From Anaerolineales bacterium (GTDB lineage: Bacteria > Chloroflexota > Anaerolineae > Anaerolineales > Villigracilaceae), in contig JAICQC010000064.1 of the NCBI GenBank assembly GCA_025938055.1, positions 1-15,043 of the forward strand: a DNA stretch of 15,043 bases. The letters run 5' to 3'. Each line of letters starts with the position of its first letter. Positions within the stretch are counted from its first letter, which is position 1. The translations under genes and the position numbers were made by a program. Shown here piece by piece: positions 6,746 through 14,981 of the stretch. The notes under the pieces were generated by a model. That model was not told the DNA's origin, made no database searches, and saw nothing but the letters and a program-made list of their open reading frames with translations.

Positions 6746-7390
6746 ATGAACAAACTTGATACAAAATTTCAAAATGGTTCTATCTCTATCTCTCCCGCTT
6801 CCTATTCGGACATTGAGCTTGCTCACCGTTTAATTGTCCTTGTCCCTGATGGTGATTTAGACTATGCAGCCGCAACGCGGAGAGTTTGGAAGTTGGCAGA
6901 TGACTCGGGAGCAGACATCCTGTTCATCAGTTTATACACAGATATATCACGGGAATCCAGTCTTCGTCGTCAGTTGGTCATGATGACGGCAATGATCCAG
7001 GATGGGAATGTCGAAGCCGAAGCGAAGGTTGAGTTTGGAAACAACTGGGTGGATATTGTAAAGTTCAACAGGCAACCGGGCGATATGGTTGTGTGTTTTG
7101 CAGAACAACGCGCGGGGCTTTTATACAGGCCGTTAAACCAAATCCTGCGGTCGAATCTGAATATCTCCATATACATCCTTTACGATTTATATCCACAAAG
7201 TCCATCGCTATCCCCTAAGCTTTTCCTAGTGACATTGTGGATAGGTTTCATGACCATTATTGGAGGGTCATTCCTGCTTCAAATTCGAATTATCACTTTC
7301 TCGTCAGATTGGGGACAAAGCACCCTGTTGATATTTTCAATTATCGCTGAGCTTTGGCTCATCTGGGTTTGGAACAACTTATTCAGTTGA
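6746..7390 (+). CDS. Unrecognised protein: USP-like alpha/beta domain with two C-terminal membrane helices
   Basis: I do not recognise a named family. The 214-residue product begins with a soluble alpha/beta region (about 28-150) whose pattern resembles a universal-stress-protein or Rossmann-like fold: strand LIVLVPDG, a helix, then strand ADILFISLYTD, and later strands DMVVCFAE and ISIYILYDL. Two hydrophobic helices follow (about 158-182 and 190-212), so it is likely anchored to the membrane with the domain in the cytoplasm. The start at 6746 is chosen because GAGG lies 5 nt upstream; a TTG-initiated extension to 6665 would run back to the terminator. It precedes kimA2 by 51 nt in the same direction and probably shares its transcript. 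Given the location, it may be an accessory or sensor subunit for potassium transport; this is inference. Confidence 0.75.
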   Translation: MNKLDTKFQNGSISISPASYSDIELAHRLIVLVPDGDLDYAAATRRVWKLADDSGADILFISLYTDISRESSLRRQLVMMTAMIQDGNVEAEAKVEFGNNWVDIVKFNRQPGDMVVCFAEQRAGLLYRPLNQILRSNLNISIYILYDLYPQSPSLSPKLFLVTLWIGFMTIIGGSFLLQIRIITFSSDWGQSTLLIFSIIAELWLIWVWNNLFS

Positions 7391-7441
7391 TTTCCTTCTA
7401 TCCTATCGCATAATGGAAAATTAAACTCTAAAGGTAGATCA

Positions 7442-9391
7442 ATGTTAACATCTGAAAATAATCAAACCGAAATCATCCGGCGGGAAAGCGATTACCAGCC
7501 CCCTCGCTCCTTAAGCCACTGGCTCATTGGAAGGCCTCTATCCACGGCCGACGCGCCGCACCAAACGATTGGTAAATCCATCGGATTAGCTGTCTTCGCC
7601 TCCGATGCCTTATCGTCCACAGCGTATGCTACGCAGGAAATTATGGTTATTCTTGCAGTTGCCGGTACGATGGCGTTTGGGTATGTTTTCCCTATCTCAT
7701 TAGCCATTGTGGCGCTGATGACCATTGTTACCATCTCCTATGAGCAGACGATTCACGCCTATCCCGGCGGCGGCGGCGCATACATCGTTGCCCGGGACAA
7801 TCTCGGCGAAACATCGGCTCAAGTAGCTGGTGCAGCTCTGCTTACGGACTACATCCTCACGGTGGCTGTATCCATTTCTGCGGGTGTCGCCCAAATTACC
7901 TCAGCATACCCTGAGCTCTTCCCCTATCGTGTTTGGATTTCATTAGGCGCCGTATTCCTCATTATGCTGATCAATCTGCGCGGGGTAAAAGAATCCGGCA
8001 TGGCGTTTTCCATACCAACCTATTTTTTCATCGTGATGCTTTTTATAACAGTTGGAACTGGTTTGATACGCTATGTCACTGGAACATTGGGCGTTGTTGT
8101 TGACCCGCCGCACCTTGAAGTTGAGAGTGTAGTTTCAGCTATCACACCTTTTCTTCTTCTCCATGCGTTCTCAAGCGGTACAGCCGCTCTGACCGGGATT
8201 GAAGCCATTTCGAATGGAATCACTGCTTTTAAAGAACCGCGCAGCCGTAACGCAGGTATTACGCTCATTTGGATGGCAGTAATCCTTGCTGCACTGTTTT
8301 TGAGCATCTCCTTCCTGTCCAGTCACATTGGCGCAATTCCATCGGAATCGGAAACCGTAATCTCCCAGCTTGGTCGTACGATTTTCGGAGGACGCGGTAT
8401 TCTATATTTGCTTGTTATTTCTGCTACGACGGTTATTCTTATTATGGCGGCGAATACTGCTTTTGCTGACTTTCCGCGCTTGAGTGCACTCGCTGCACAA
8501 GACGGCTTCTTACCTCGTCAATTGACCTTCCGCGGCAGTCGTCTTGTTTATTCCAACGGAATTATCACGCTTTCGATCATTGCATCAATCCTGATTGTTA
8601 TCTTCAAAGCCAGTGTGACTTTGTTGATTCCCCTCTATGCTATCGGCGTGTTCCTTTCCTTTATGCTTTCACAGACGGGCATGGCGCGCCGCTGGTGGAA
8701 GATCGGTCATTTGAAAGATGGTCAAGAAATTATTGAGCAAGGTTCGACACTCAAATATGAGCCGGGCTGGAAATACAAAATGCTGATAAACGGTTTCGGT
8801 GCGTTCTGTACAGCCATTGTGATGGTCATATTTGCGGTAACGAAGTTCCGTGAAGGCGCCTGGATCGTACTGATTATTATTCCACTGCTTGTTAAAATTT
8901 TCTTTACTATTCACCATCATTACAAAGACCTGGCATCTGATCTTTCGTTAAATGAGTTTAAGGGATTGCCCTCGCGTCAGACGCGGCACCGCGTGATTAT
9001 GCCGGTGAGTGGAATTCACCAGGGCGCTCTGGAAGCGCTGCGCTATGCAAAGCTGCTTTCAGATGATGTAACTGCCGTCCACATTTCGATTGACCCTGAG
9101 GAGACCGAGAAGGTTCAGAAAAAATGGGAAACGTGGGGAGAAGGAACACGGCTGGTCATTCTCAATTCTCCTTTTCGTCTCTTTATTGAACCTTTGCTTG
9201 AGTACATTGAAGAGATGATTGATAACCGCCAGCCGAACGAAACGATTACCATTGTTGTTCCGCAGTTCATCCCGGCAAAACGCTGGCACCGTGCCTTGCA
9301 TATGAACACTGCAGATGTTCTACGCCAGGAGTTGTTATCAAAACCTGGGATCGTTGTTACGGACGTTCCCTATCAAATGATAAGGAATTGA
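7442..9391 (+). CDS. kimA: KimA-family potassium:proton symporter (KUP/APC superfamily), copy 2
   Basis: A 649-residue protein, the same length as the copy at 1985-3934 and similar from end to end. The key positions are kept: SDALSSTAY (Asp55, Tyr62), AYPGGGGAY, TDYIL (Asp136-Tyr137) and TGIEAISN (Glu254). It has about 12 membrane helices followed by a cytosolic USP-like domain from about residue 517 (HRVIMPVSG, then FIPAKRWHRALH), the region that binds c-di-AMP in Bacillus KimA. The ATG at 7442 has AAAGG 8 nt upstream. It lies 51 nt after the USP-like membrane protein gene and converges on the large sensor kinase, with only 56 bp between and no obvious terminator. It is a diverged paralogue and not a recent duplicate: the linker before the C-terminal domain and many codons differ. 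Confidence 0.85.
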   Translation: MLTSENNQTEIIRRESDYQPPRSLSHWLIGRPLSTADAPHQTIGKSIGLAVFASDALSSTAYATQEIMVILAVAGTMAFGYVFPISLAIVALMTIVTISYEQTIHAYPGGGGAYIVARDNLGETSAQVAGAALLTDYILTVAVSISAGVAQITSAYPELFPYRVWISLGAVFLIMLINLRGVKESGMAFSIPTYFFIVMLFITVGTGLIRYVTGTLGVVVDPPHLEVESVVSAITPFLLLHAFSSGTAALTGIEAISNGITAFKEPRSRNAGITLIWMAVILAALFLSISFLSSHIGAIPSESETVISQLGRTIFGGRGILYLLVISATTVILIMAANTAFADFPRLSALAAQDGFLPRQLTFRGSRLVYSNGIITLSIIASILIVIFKASVTLLIPLYAIGVFLSFMLSQTGMARRWWKIGHLKDGQEIIEQGSTLKYEPGWKYKMLINGFGAFCTAIVMVIFAVTKFREGAWIVLIIIPLLVKIFFTIHHHYKDLASDLSLNEFKGLPSRQTRHRVIMPVSGIHQGALEALRYAKLLSDDVTAVHISIDPEETEKVQKKWETWGEGTRLVILNSPFRLFIEPLLEYIEEMIDNRQPNETITIVVPQFIPAKRWHRALHMNTADVLRQELLSKPGIVVTDVPYQMIRN

Positions 9392-9447
9392 AGAAATAGG
9401 TCTTATGAATTTTGTTGTGAGTGGATAGCGGAAGAATCAAATCTCCT

Positions 9448-12400
9448 CTACGGAACACGCTGGGCTTCCCTGGGCTGTACCAGTGGGATTTGCAAATAAA
9501 AAGTGCTTCCCCTGCCGGGTTCACTCTCCACCCGGACGTTTCCGCCGTGACGCTCAGCAATGGATTTCACGATCGCCAGCCCCAAGCCAGTGCCGCGCTG
9601 TACCAGCGCTTCGCGGTTGGTGCCGCGATAGAACTTTTCAAACAAGCGCGTCCGGTCTTTCTCAGAAATACCAATGCCGCTGTCCTGCACGGCAAACGTC
9701 AACTCAGAGGCAGAGGTCTGAAGGCGGATTGTCACCTCGCCCCCCTGAGGCGTGTATTTGAGCGCATTTTCTACGAGGTTATAAAGAGCCTGCTGCAAGA
9801 GTGCACCATCTGCGTCGATGGCGTGGGGCAGATCCTTGGGGATTTCCACGCCAAGGGAAATCTGTTTCTGCTTCGCCTGCATTTGCAGGGAACCTGTGAC
9901 ACGTTCAAGGATATCCAGCACGGATACGTTCTCCACCTGCAAGCCCACACCAAAATCGATGCGGCCAAGGTCGAGCAGGTTATTGACAAGCTTCGACATG
10001 TTATCCACGCCCTGCACGATCATCTTGATATAACTCTTTTGCTGTTCGTTCAACGCACCTGCCATTTCGAGCATGGTGGCATAGCCGCGCATCAGCGTCA
10101 GCGGCGAACGCAGGTCGTGACTGACGGTGGAAACAAAGTCAGACTTTAACGTATCGATCTCTTTGAGCTGGGTCACATCGCGCAGAATGCAGACGCGACC
10201 AACCGTTTTGCCGTCGGCAGTCATAGGGGATGCCATCGCGAGATAGGTCTTCCCATCGGCTGTACTGATCTCTGCAGAATGCCGCTCGGTAGATGACGCC
10301 TGCAGGAGATCCCTCAAGCCCTCCACCTGGACCGTTTTCTCAAAATCTGGTCGTTCGCCGCGGCGAATGGTGACGCCAAACACATGTCCCGCCGCCGGGT
10401 TTGCGAGGATAAGGCGGTTCGACGCATCGGTAACGAGGACAGGGTCCGGCGTGGAGTTGAGGATCGCTTCCAGCTGACGGCGGCTCAACTCCACAGTGAG
10501 GAACAGGCGGATATTTGCAACTGCCAGCGAAGCCTGGCTTGCCAGCGTGGTAATAAAGCGCAGGTCTGCTTCGGAGAAGACGCGCTGTTTGTTGTAAGCT
10601 GCCCACAGAACGCCATAATACCGGTTCTCATGCCGCAATGCGAGCGCGATCAAAGATTCAGGATAAGGGAGGTTAGGGTCCAGCACCAGGCCGCGGGTAC
10701 GCGAAAGAGTCGCCATCACGATGCGCTCCTGTTGTTCGGCAAGTGCCAGGATCTGCTGATCCAGATGCATGTACACGTCCTGCTCGATGCCATCTGCAAA
10801 CCGGACCGGGGTTTCCACAGGCGTCGGGAGCATCTCTCTCAGGAGGACGATACGCGCTGAGCTCGCGCCGTTGGCAACAACCGCTTCGAGCACAGGCTGA
10901 AGCGCTTCGGCGAGGGTCAGACTGGAGGCAACGCCCTGGCTGGCGATCAGGAGACGGTTAAGGTCCTGGAGGCGCGCCTGCAAGCTGACGCGCATTTGCT
11001 CGAAGGCGCGGCGCAGTTCGCTGACCTCATCCTCACCGTTCACATTCAACGGGCGGTCCAACTGTCCTGTTGCAAGATAGGATGCCTCGGTGGCAAGGCT
11101 TTGCAGCGACCCCGTCACCGTGCGCAGGTTGACCCGCAGGGAGATCAACGCGACCAGTCCCAGCAGGATGATCATCAGCGAGATCGGCAGGGCGATATTG
11201 ATGGCAAGCTGCTGCGTTTCCTGCGCGGGAATGGTGAGCACAACCGCCCAGGGATGACCCGTGACCGGCTGATAATAGACCAGTTGGCGCGTGCCCATCG
11301 AGGCGGTCTCATCGAAGAATGCCGGCTGGTCACTGGTTTGCCCTTCGTACGCCATCCAGTTTTGTGCGGCTTCTGAGTGATAGACGATCACCCCATCCGC
11401 AACCAGTATCCCCGTTCCATTGGCTCCCGCCAGGCTGTTGAGGTTGTTGACCAGCGGACGCGTGTACGGATTCGCGTTCAGGTACGTACGCCCGATCAGT
11501 ACATACTGCTCCTCTCCGCTCTGTGGTATGGCTGCCAAAAAGGAGACGCCTGCCGCATCACCTTCCGTCAGCGGCGGGACGGTATAGACCTGGTTTGGCA
11601 CACCCTGTTGTGCCAGCACCAGAGCGTCCTCCTCGGGGCGCGTGATCTCGAAGGCAGGCTCGTCCGGGTACGCTGCCAGCAAAGTTTTCGCCTGTGCATC
11701 GTACAAGACCAGTTGACTGAAATACGGAATGGACCGGCTGTGCTCAGCGAGAATGGACGAAAGATCCGCAGCCTCGTTAGGGTCGTGGAAACGTGGATCA
11801 CTCGCGATCTGTAAGGCAAGGTTCTGCCCGGTCTCAAGAAAGAACGGTACGTTTTGAGCCGCGAGTTCCGCCGAGCTCTTAAGCCGGTCCCGTAATAAAC
11901 TTCGAGCTGCAGCGCCCGCGATCAGCCAGTCGCCGATCAACAACGTAAGGAGCAGAATCGAAATGATGGTACCTGCGCCAAAGATGAATCGGGTTTCGAT
12001 ACTCTTTTCAGAAGGAGAAGGACGCAGCATTCCCAGCCCGCCCCAACGGTTTGGGAACACCATCCTGATGATCTGTGCGGCGATACCTGCGACCAGCATC
12101 TCACCCGCGAACGCCAGGCTCACCACGCCCAGGTTGCTCAGAGCGTAGTCCAATCGCTCGGTAACCGTGGTGGACGCCGAAAGTGTAAAGAGCGCACCCA
12201 GCACAAACAGGACGGCATGCGCCAGTGTGAGGCTCAAGGCGCTGAACAAAGGTTGTCTTAGGAGACGATAGATAGAGGTACGATAACGCTGACGGCTCGC
12301 CACGGCAAACATCGTCGCCATGAGCCCGAGGTCCAATGCGGTAAAGAGTGTGTGCGTATCCCACACGCCGCGTATCAAGCCGCTCAATATCGCCAGCCCC

Positions 12401-12738
12401 GCCGCGCCGAACGGACCGAGCAGACCGCCTGCCAGTATCCACGGGATGGCGGAAAAGATCATCATCGTGGAACCGGCAGGCTCCTCCGGCAAGCCGGGCA
12501 CAGGCAGAGTGGAACCGGTTGAAAATTCGAGACCGAAGAAGAGCGCGGCAAAGGGCGTTGCAATCATCAGCGCGATCAAGATCCAGGTAGAGCGGGCGCT
12601 CCAGTCAATATGGTATTTCCGCCAGTTAAAAAGAGCAATCCCAAGCAGACCTGCCAGCCCAAGCCATACGAGCCATCCCGCCAGGGGAATGGGATTCAGG
12701 TATGCAAGGTTATCCAGCAATGTGCTCAGGAATTGCAT
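9448..12738 (-). CDS. Large multidomain membrane sensor histidine kinase (7-8 TM, Cache, HAMP, GAF, PAS, HisKA, HATPase)
   Basis: About 1096 residues. The N-terminal 280 residues hold seven to eight hydrophobic helices, including a GPFGAAGLAILSGLIRG segment reminiscent of LytS-type 5TM sensors. Then follow an extracytoplasmic dCache-like region (about 285-510), a membrane helix (about 515-535), HAMP (540-590), GAF (605-750), PAS (760-860), HisKA with SHDLRSP (His874), an N-box (NLVENALKY), a canonical G1 (DSGIG) and G2 (GTGLGLA). It should autophosphorylate in response to an external ligand, which cannot be told from sequence. No response regulator adjoins it. ATG 12738 is preferred because GGTGA, an anti-SD match, lies 8 nt upstream; GTG 12750 is an alternative. 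A minus-strand TATAAT at 12841-12836 may be its -10, without a clear -35. Confidence 0.9.
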   Translation of the reverse strand: MQFLSTLLDNLAYLNPIPLAGWLVWLGLAGLLGIALFNWRKYHIDWSARSTWILIALMIATPFAALFFGLEFSTGSTLPVPGLPEEPAGSTMMIFSAIPWILAGGLLGPFGAAGLAILSGLIRGVWDTHTLFTALDLGLMATMFAVASRQRYRTSIYRLLRQPLFSALSLTLAHAVLFVLGALFTLSASTTVTERLDYALSNLGVVSLAFAGEMLVAGIAAQIIRMVFPNRWGGLGMLRPSPSEKSIETRFIFGAGTIISILLLTLLIGDWLIAGAAARSLLRDRLKSSAELAAQNVPFFLETGQNLALQIASDPRFHDPNEAADLSSILAEHSRSIPYFSQLVLYDAQAKTLLAAYPDEPAFEITRPEEDALVLAQQGVPNQVYTVPPLTEGDAAGVSFLAAIPQSGEEQYVLIGRTYLNANPYTRPLVNNLNSLAGANGTGILVADGVIVYHSEAAQNWMAYEGQTSDQPAFFDETASMGTRQLVYYQPVTGHPWAVVLTIPAQETQQLAINIALPISLMIILLGLVALISLRVNLRTVTGSLQSLATEASYLATGQLDRPLNVNGEDEVSELRRAFEQMRVSLQARLQDLNRLLIASQGVASSLTLAEALQPVLEAVVANGASSARIVLLREMLPTPVETPVRFADGIEQDVYMHLDQQILALAEQQERIVMATLSRTRGLVLDPNLPYPESLIALALRHENRYYGVLWAAYNKQRVFSEADLRFITTLASQASLAVANIRLFLTVELSRRQLEAILNSTPDPVLVTDASNRLILANPAAGHVFGVTIRRGERPDFEKTVQVEGLRDLLQASSTERHSAEISTADGKTYLAMASPMTADGKTVGRVCILRDVTQLKEIDTLKSDFVSTVSHDLRSPLTLMRGYATMLEMAGALNEQQKSYIKMIVQGVDNMSKLVNNLLDLGRIDFGVGLQVENVSVLDILERVTGSLQMQAKQKQISLGVEIPKDLPHAIDADGALLQQALYNLVENALKYTPQGGEVTIRLQTSASELTFAVQDSGIGISEKDRTRLFEKFYRGTNREALVQRGTGLGLAIVKSIAERHGGNVRVESEPGRGSTFYLQIPLVQPREAQRVP

Positions 12739-12857
12739 AGTACCGCTCACCTAGTAGATGGCTAATTTTTTGCCGGAAATTGTAGAGGAAAGAGTAATTT
12801 TTTAGTATCGTCATGTATGCGGCACGCTGAGAGTCATTATAGCGTTAAATCAAACGA

Positions 12858-13634
12858 CTACTTCTCAGGGTTGGATTTGTATATTCCTCGATACGACTCC
12901 GGGAGCAGGCGCGCCAGGGATTCCATGATCTGGCGCGTCGCCTCACGCATCATTTTCTGCCCTTTCGTCCCACTCAAGGCTTCGTTTTCATGGTTGTGCT
13001 CCGGCAGGGACAAAAAGAACGGTTTCCCCACGACAAGTGTGACTGGAGCACGCCTCCATCGCCTGAGGTGACTGTAGACGTGACTGTTTTCAGTTCCCGT
13101 TAGCCCTATCGGGATAACAGGCGCGCCAGACTTTAGCGCCAGGAAGGCAGCACCGGCGTTGCCTTCCTCCAGCCCGCCGATCACAGATTGCCTGCCCTCC
13201 GGCGCGAGGGTGATCATGCGCCCTTCTGCCAGACCGTTCAACGCAGCACGCAGCGCCCGGCGGTCTGGCTTGCCGCGATGTACCCAGATGATGCCGTGGG
13301 CGCGGAAGACGGGTCCCACCAGCCAGTGATCGTTCAATTCGATCTTTCCGATGCCCTCGGCGGGTGACTTGAACGGAAGTGTTGCCATCATCAGTACGGC
13401 GTCGGCATCGCCAAGGTGGTTGAAAACGATGATGGCGGGACCATGCCGCGGGAAGTTTTCCAGCCCGCTGACGTTGGCGCGCAGCAGCAGAAACGTAAGC
13501 AGCCTGGTCAGCCCGCGCAGGAAGAAGCGGAAGAGACGCCGCCCAACAGTGAGCTCCGGCAAGGCGACCAAGTCGGGCCGCCATACGTCAGTGATCGGTT
13601 TAGGAGGGGAAGATGGCAGATTCTGCATATACAC
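12858..13634 (-). CDS. PlsC-like lysophospholipid acyltransferase, second paralogue
   Basis: About 258 residues. It carries the acyltransferase catalytic motif HX4D as NHLGDAD (His73, Asp78), the GIIWVHRG block, and the acceptor motif APEGR (Glu146). The family transfers acyl chains to lysophosphatidic acid or related lipids at the inner membrane face; the exact substrate is unknown. The GTG start at 13634 is preferred because GAGGAG lies 7 nt upstream; an ATG two codons later has poor spacing. The longer frame to 13823 would only read through the upstream gene. It overlaps the preceding acyltransferase gene by about 35 nt. Its tail, LLPESYRGIY, matches the LLPEEYRGVY tail of its neighbour, so the two are tandem paralogues. 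Confidence 0.85.
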   Translation of the reverse strand: MYMQNLPSSPPKPITDVWRPDLVALPELTVGRRLFRFFLRGLTRLLTFLLLRANVSGLENFPRHGPAIIVFNHLGDADAVLMMATLPFKSPAEGIGKIELNDHWLVGPVFRAHGIIWVHRGKPDRRALRAALNGLAEGRMITLAPEGRQSVIGGLEEGNAGAAFLALKSGAPVIPIGLTGTENSHVYSHLRRWRRAPVTLVVGKPFFLSLPEHNHENEALSGTKGQKMMREATRQIMESLARLLPESYRGIYKSNPEK

Positions 13635-14295
13635 CCCGGTACTCCTCTGGCAGTAAGCCAGCCAGGTGAGACATGACCAGATCGGCATTACGCTGGCGCG
13701 CGGCATGTTTTTCTGAGCCCAGGGCTGCAAGCGAGGGCAATCTGATGGGTTTGCCGATACGCATTTCGAGCGCAGGTTTTTCGCCGCGACGGGCACGCTG
13801 CCAGAAGTCCTCCGTCGTTCCAATGATGGCGACGGGCAACACCGGAGCGCCCGTCTTTTCCACGATGTACGCGATGCCCGGCTTTGCGCGCCGCATGGCA
13901 GTATCGTGAGAACGCGAGCCTTCCGGCGCGATCAACAGAGGATGACCCGATTTAATGATGGAAACGATTCTGGATAAGAGGGAACGGTCATAATCCCCAC
14001 GGTGCACAGGGATCACACCATAGAGTCTGAGCAGCTGTCCCTGACCGGGTTTGCTGAAGACATCGATCGCACCGATGATTTCCAACCCTTCGGGCCAGAA
14101 GGCTGCCACGAATGGCGGGTCGAAGATCGAGACGTGATTCATCGCAGCCACATAAGGCTGTCCGTAAGGGATATGCTCTCTCCCGCTGATCTCTACACGC
14201 GCCAGGAGGCGGAAGATCGCACGGAAAACAGGCTTAATGATAGGGCGGATGAGTTTAAAGCGAAGAGGGACTTGATACGTTTTTGTATCGCTCAT
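13600..14295 (-). CDS. plsC: 1-acyl-sn-glycerol-3-phosphate acyltransferase (PlsC family)
   Basis: A 231-residue protein with the PlsC motifs in order: NHVSIFD (His54, Asp59) for catalysis, GVIPVHRGD near 93-101, and APEGSRSH (Glu125-Gly126) for phosphate binding. A short amphipathic or hydrophobic N-terminal stretch (about 12-33) would place it on the membrane. It acylates the 2-position of lysophosphatidic acid to give phosphatidic acid, an early phospholipid step. The ATG overlaps the cmk stop (ATGA) without an obvious Shine-Dalgarno, so translation is probably coupled to cmk. The cmk-plsC order is common in bacteria. Of the two paralogues this is the one closer to canonical PlsC. Confidence 0.88.
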   Translation of the reverse strand: MSDTKTYQVPLRFKLIRPIIKPVFRAIFRLLARVEISGREHIPYGQPYVAAMNHVSIFDPPFVAAFWPEGLEIIGAIDVFSKPGQGQLLRLYGVIPVHRGDYDRSLLSRIVSIIKSGHPLLIAPEGSRSHDTAMRRAKPGIAYIVEKTGAPVLPVAIIGTTEDFWQRARRGEKPALEMRIGKPIRLPSLAALGSEKHAARQRNADLVMSHLAGLLPEEYRGVYAESAIFPS

Positions 14296-14981
14296 TTGAC
14301 CAATGCCAGTACCTGTTCGAACACTTCATCGGCGCTGATGTTATCTGAGTGGACAACTATGGCGTCCTCCGCGGCTCGTAGGGGAGCCACGTCGCGGGTC
14401 GAATCGATATGATCGCGTTCGATCACCCTTTCGAGAATGGCGTCATAATCGGTTGTGCCACCGCGCGCTAGGATCTCGTCATAGCGCCGCCGGGCGCGTT
14501 CCTCGGCGGTTGCATCCAGATAGATCTTCAAGTCCGCATCCGGCAGGATCACGGTGCCAATATCACGCCCGACCATGACAATCTTCCCGCGCTGCCCGAT
14601 GCGTTTCTGATGCTGGCTTAAGGCTTTCCGTACTCCGGCATACGCGGCGACGATAGAAACGTTCGCGTCTACGCGGCGGGTACGCGTTTCCCAGGTGACA
14701 TCTCGACCGTTCACGAACACGTCGCAAGAGCGCCCATCGGGCTTTGAGGCAGGCACTACATCGATCTGCGCCTCCTGCGCCAGCACAGTGACCGCGGCTT
14801 CATCGTGGATATCCACACCGTGATCCAGGACAAGCCAGGTGACGGCGCGGTACATTACTCCAGTGTCGAAGAACAGGTACCCGAGCGCCTCGGCAAGCCG
14901 CAGCCCGATTGTGGATTTGCCTGAGGCAGCAGGTCCATCAATAGCAATGATGGAGGGAGGCTGGGAAGACATTTTACTCAT
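14292..14981 (-). CDS. cmk: Cytidylate kinase ((d)CMP kinase)
   Basis: A 229-residue P-loop kinase. GPAASGKST (residues 16-24) is the Walker A loop, FFDTGVMYRAVT is the conserved CMP-binding segment, VGRDIGTVILPDADLKIYLDA is the core of the family, and RARRR lies in the lid region. It phosphorylates CMP and dCMP to the diphosphates using ATP in the cytoplasm. Length fits the usual 220-230. ATG 14981 is chosen over GTG 15008 because family members begin only a few residues before the P-loop; ATG 14972 is also possible, and none has a strong Shine-Dalgarno. The frame stays open to the right edge of the window. It leads an overlapping operon with two acyltransferases. Confidence 0.92.
   Translation of the reverse strand: MSKMSSQPPSIIAIDGPAASGKSTIGLRLAEALGYLFFDTGVMYRAVTWLVLDHGVDIHDEAAVTVLAQEAQIDVVPASKPDGRSCDVFVNGRDVTWETRTRRVDANVSIVAAYAGVRKALSQHQKRIGQRGKIVMVGRDIGTVILPDADLKIYLDATAEERARRRYDEILARGGTTDYDAILERVIERDHIDSTRDVAPLRAAEDAIVVHSDNISADEVFEQVLALVK

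Noticed and set aside
9421..10149. Plus-strand open frames opposite the large sensor kinase
   Set aside because: They mirror the kinase coding sequence, carry no recognisable motifs, and the minus-strand frame has complete kinase domains.
13635..13823. Longer start for the second acyltransferase
   Set aside because: This part overlaps the upstream gene in another frame and has no family similarity. The GAGGAG-GTG start at 13634 is much better placed.
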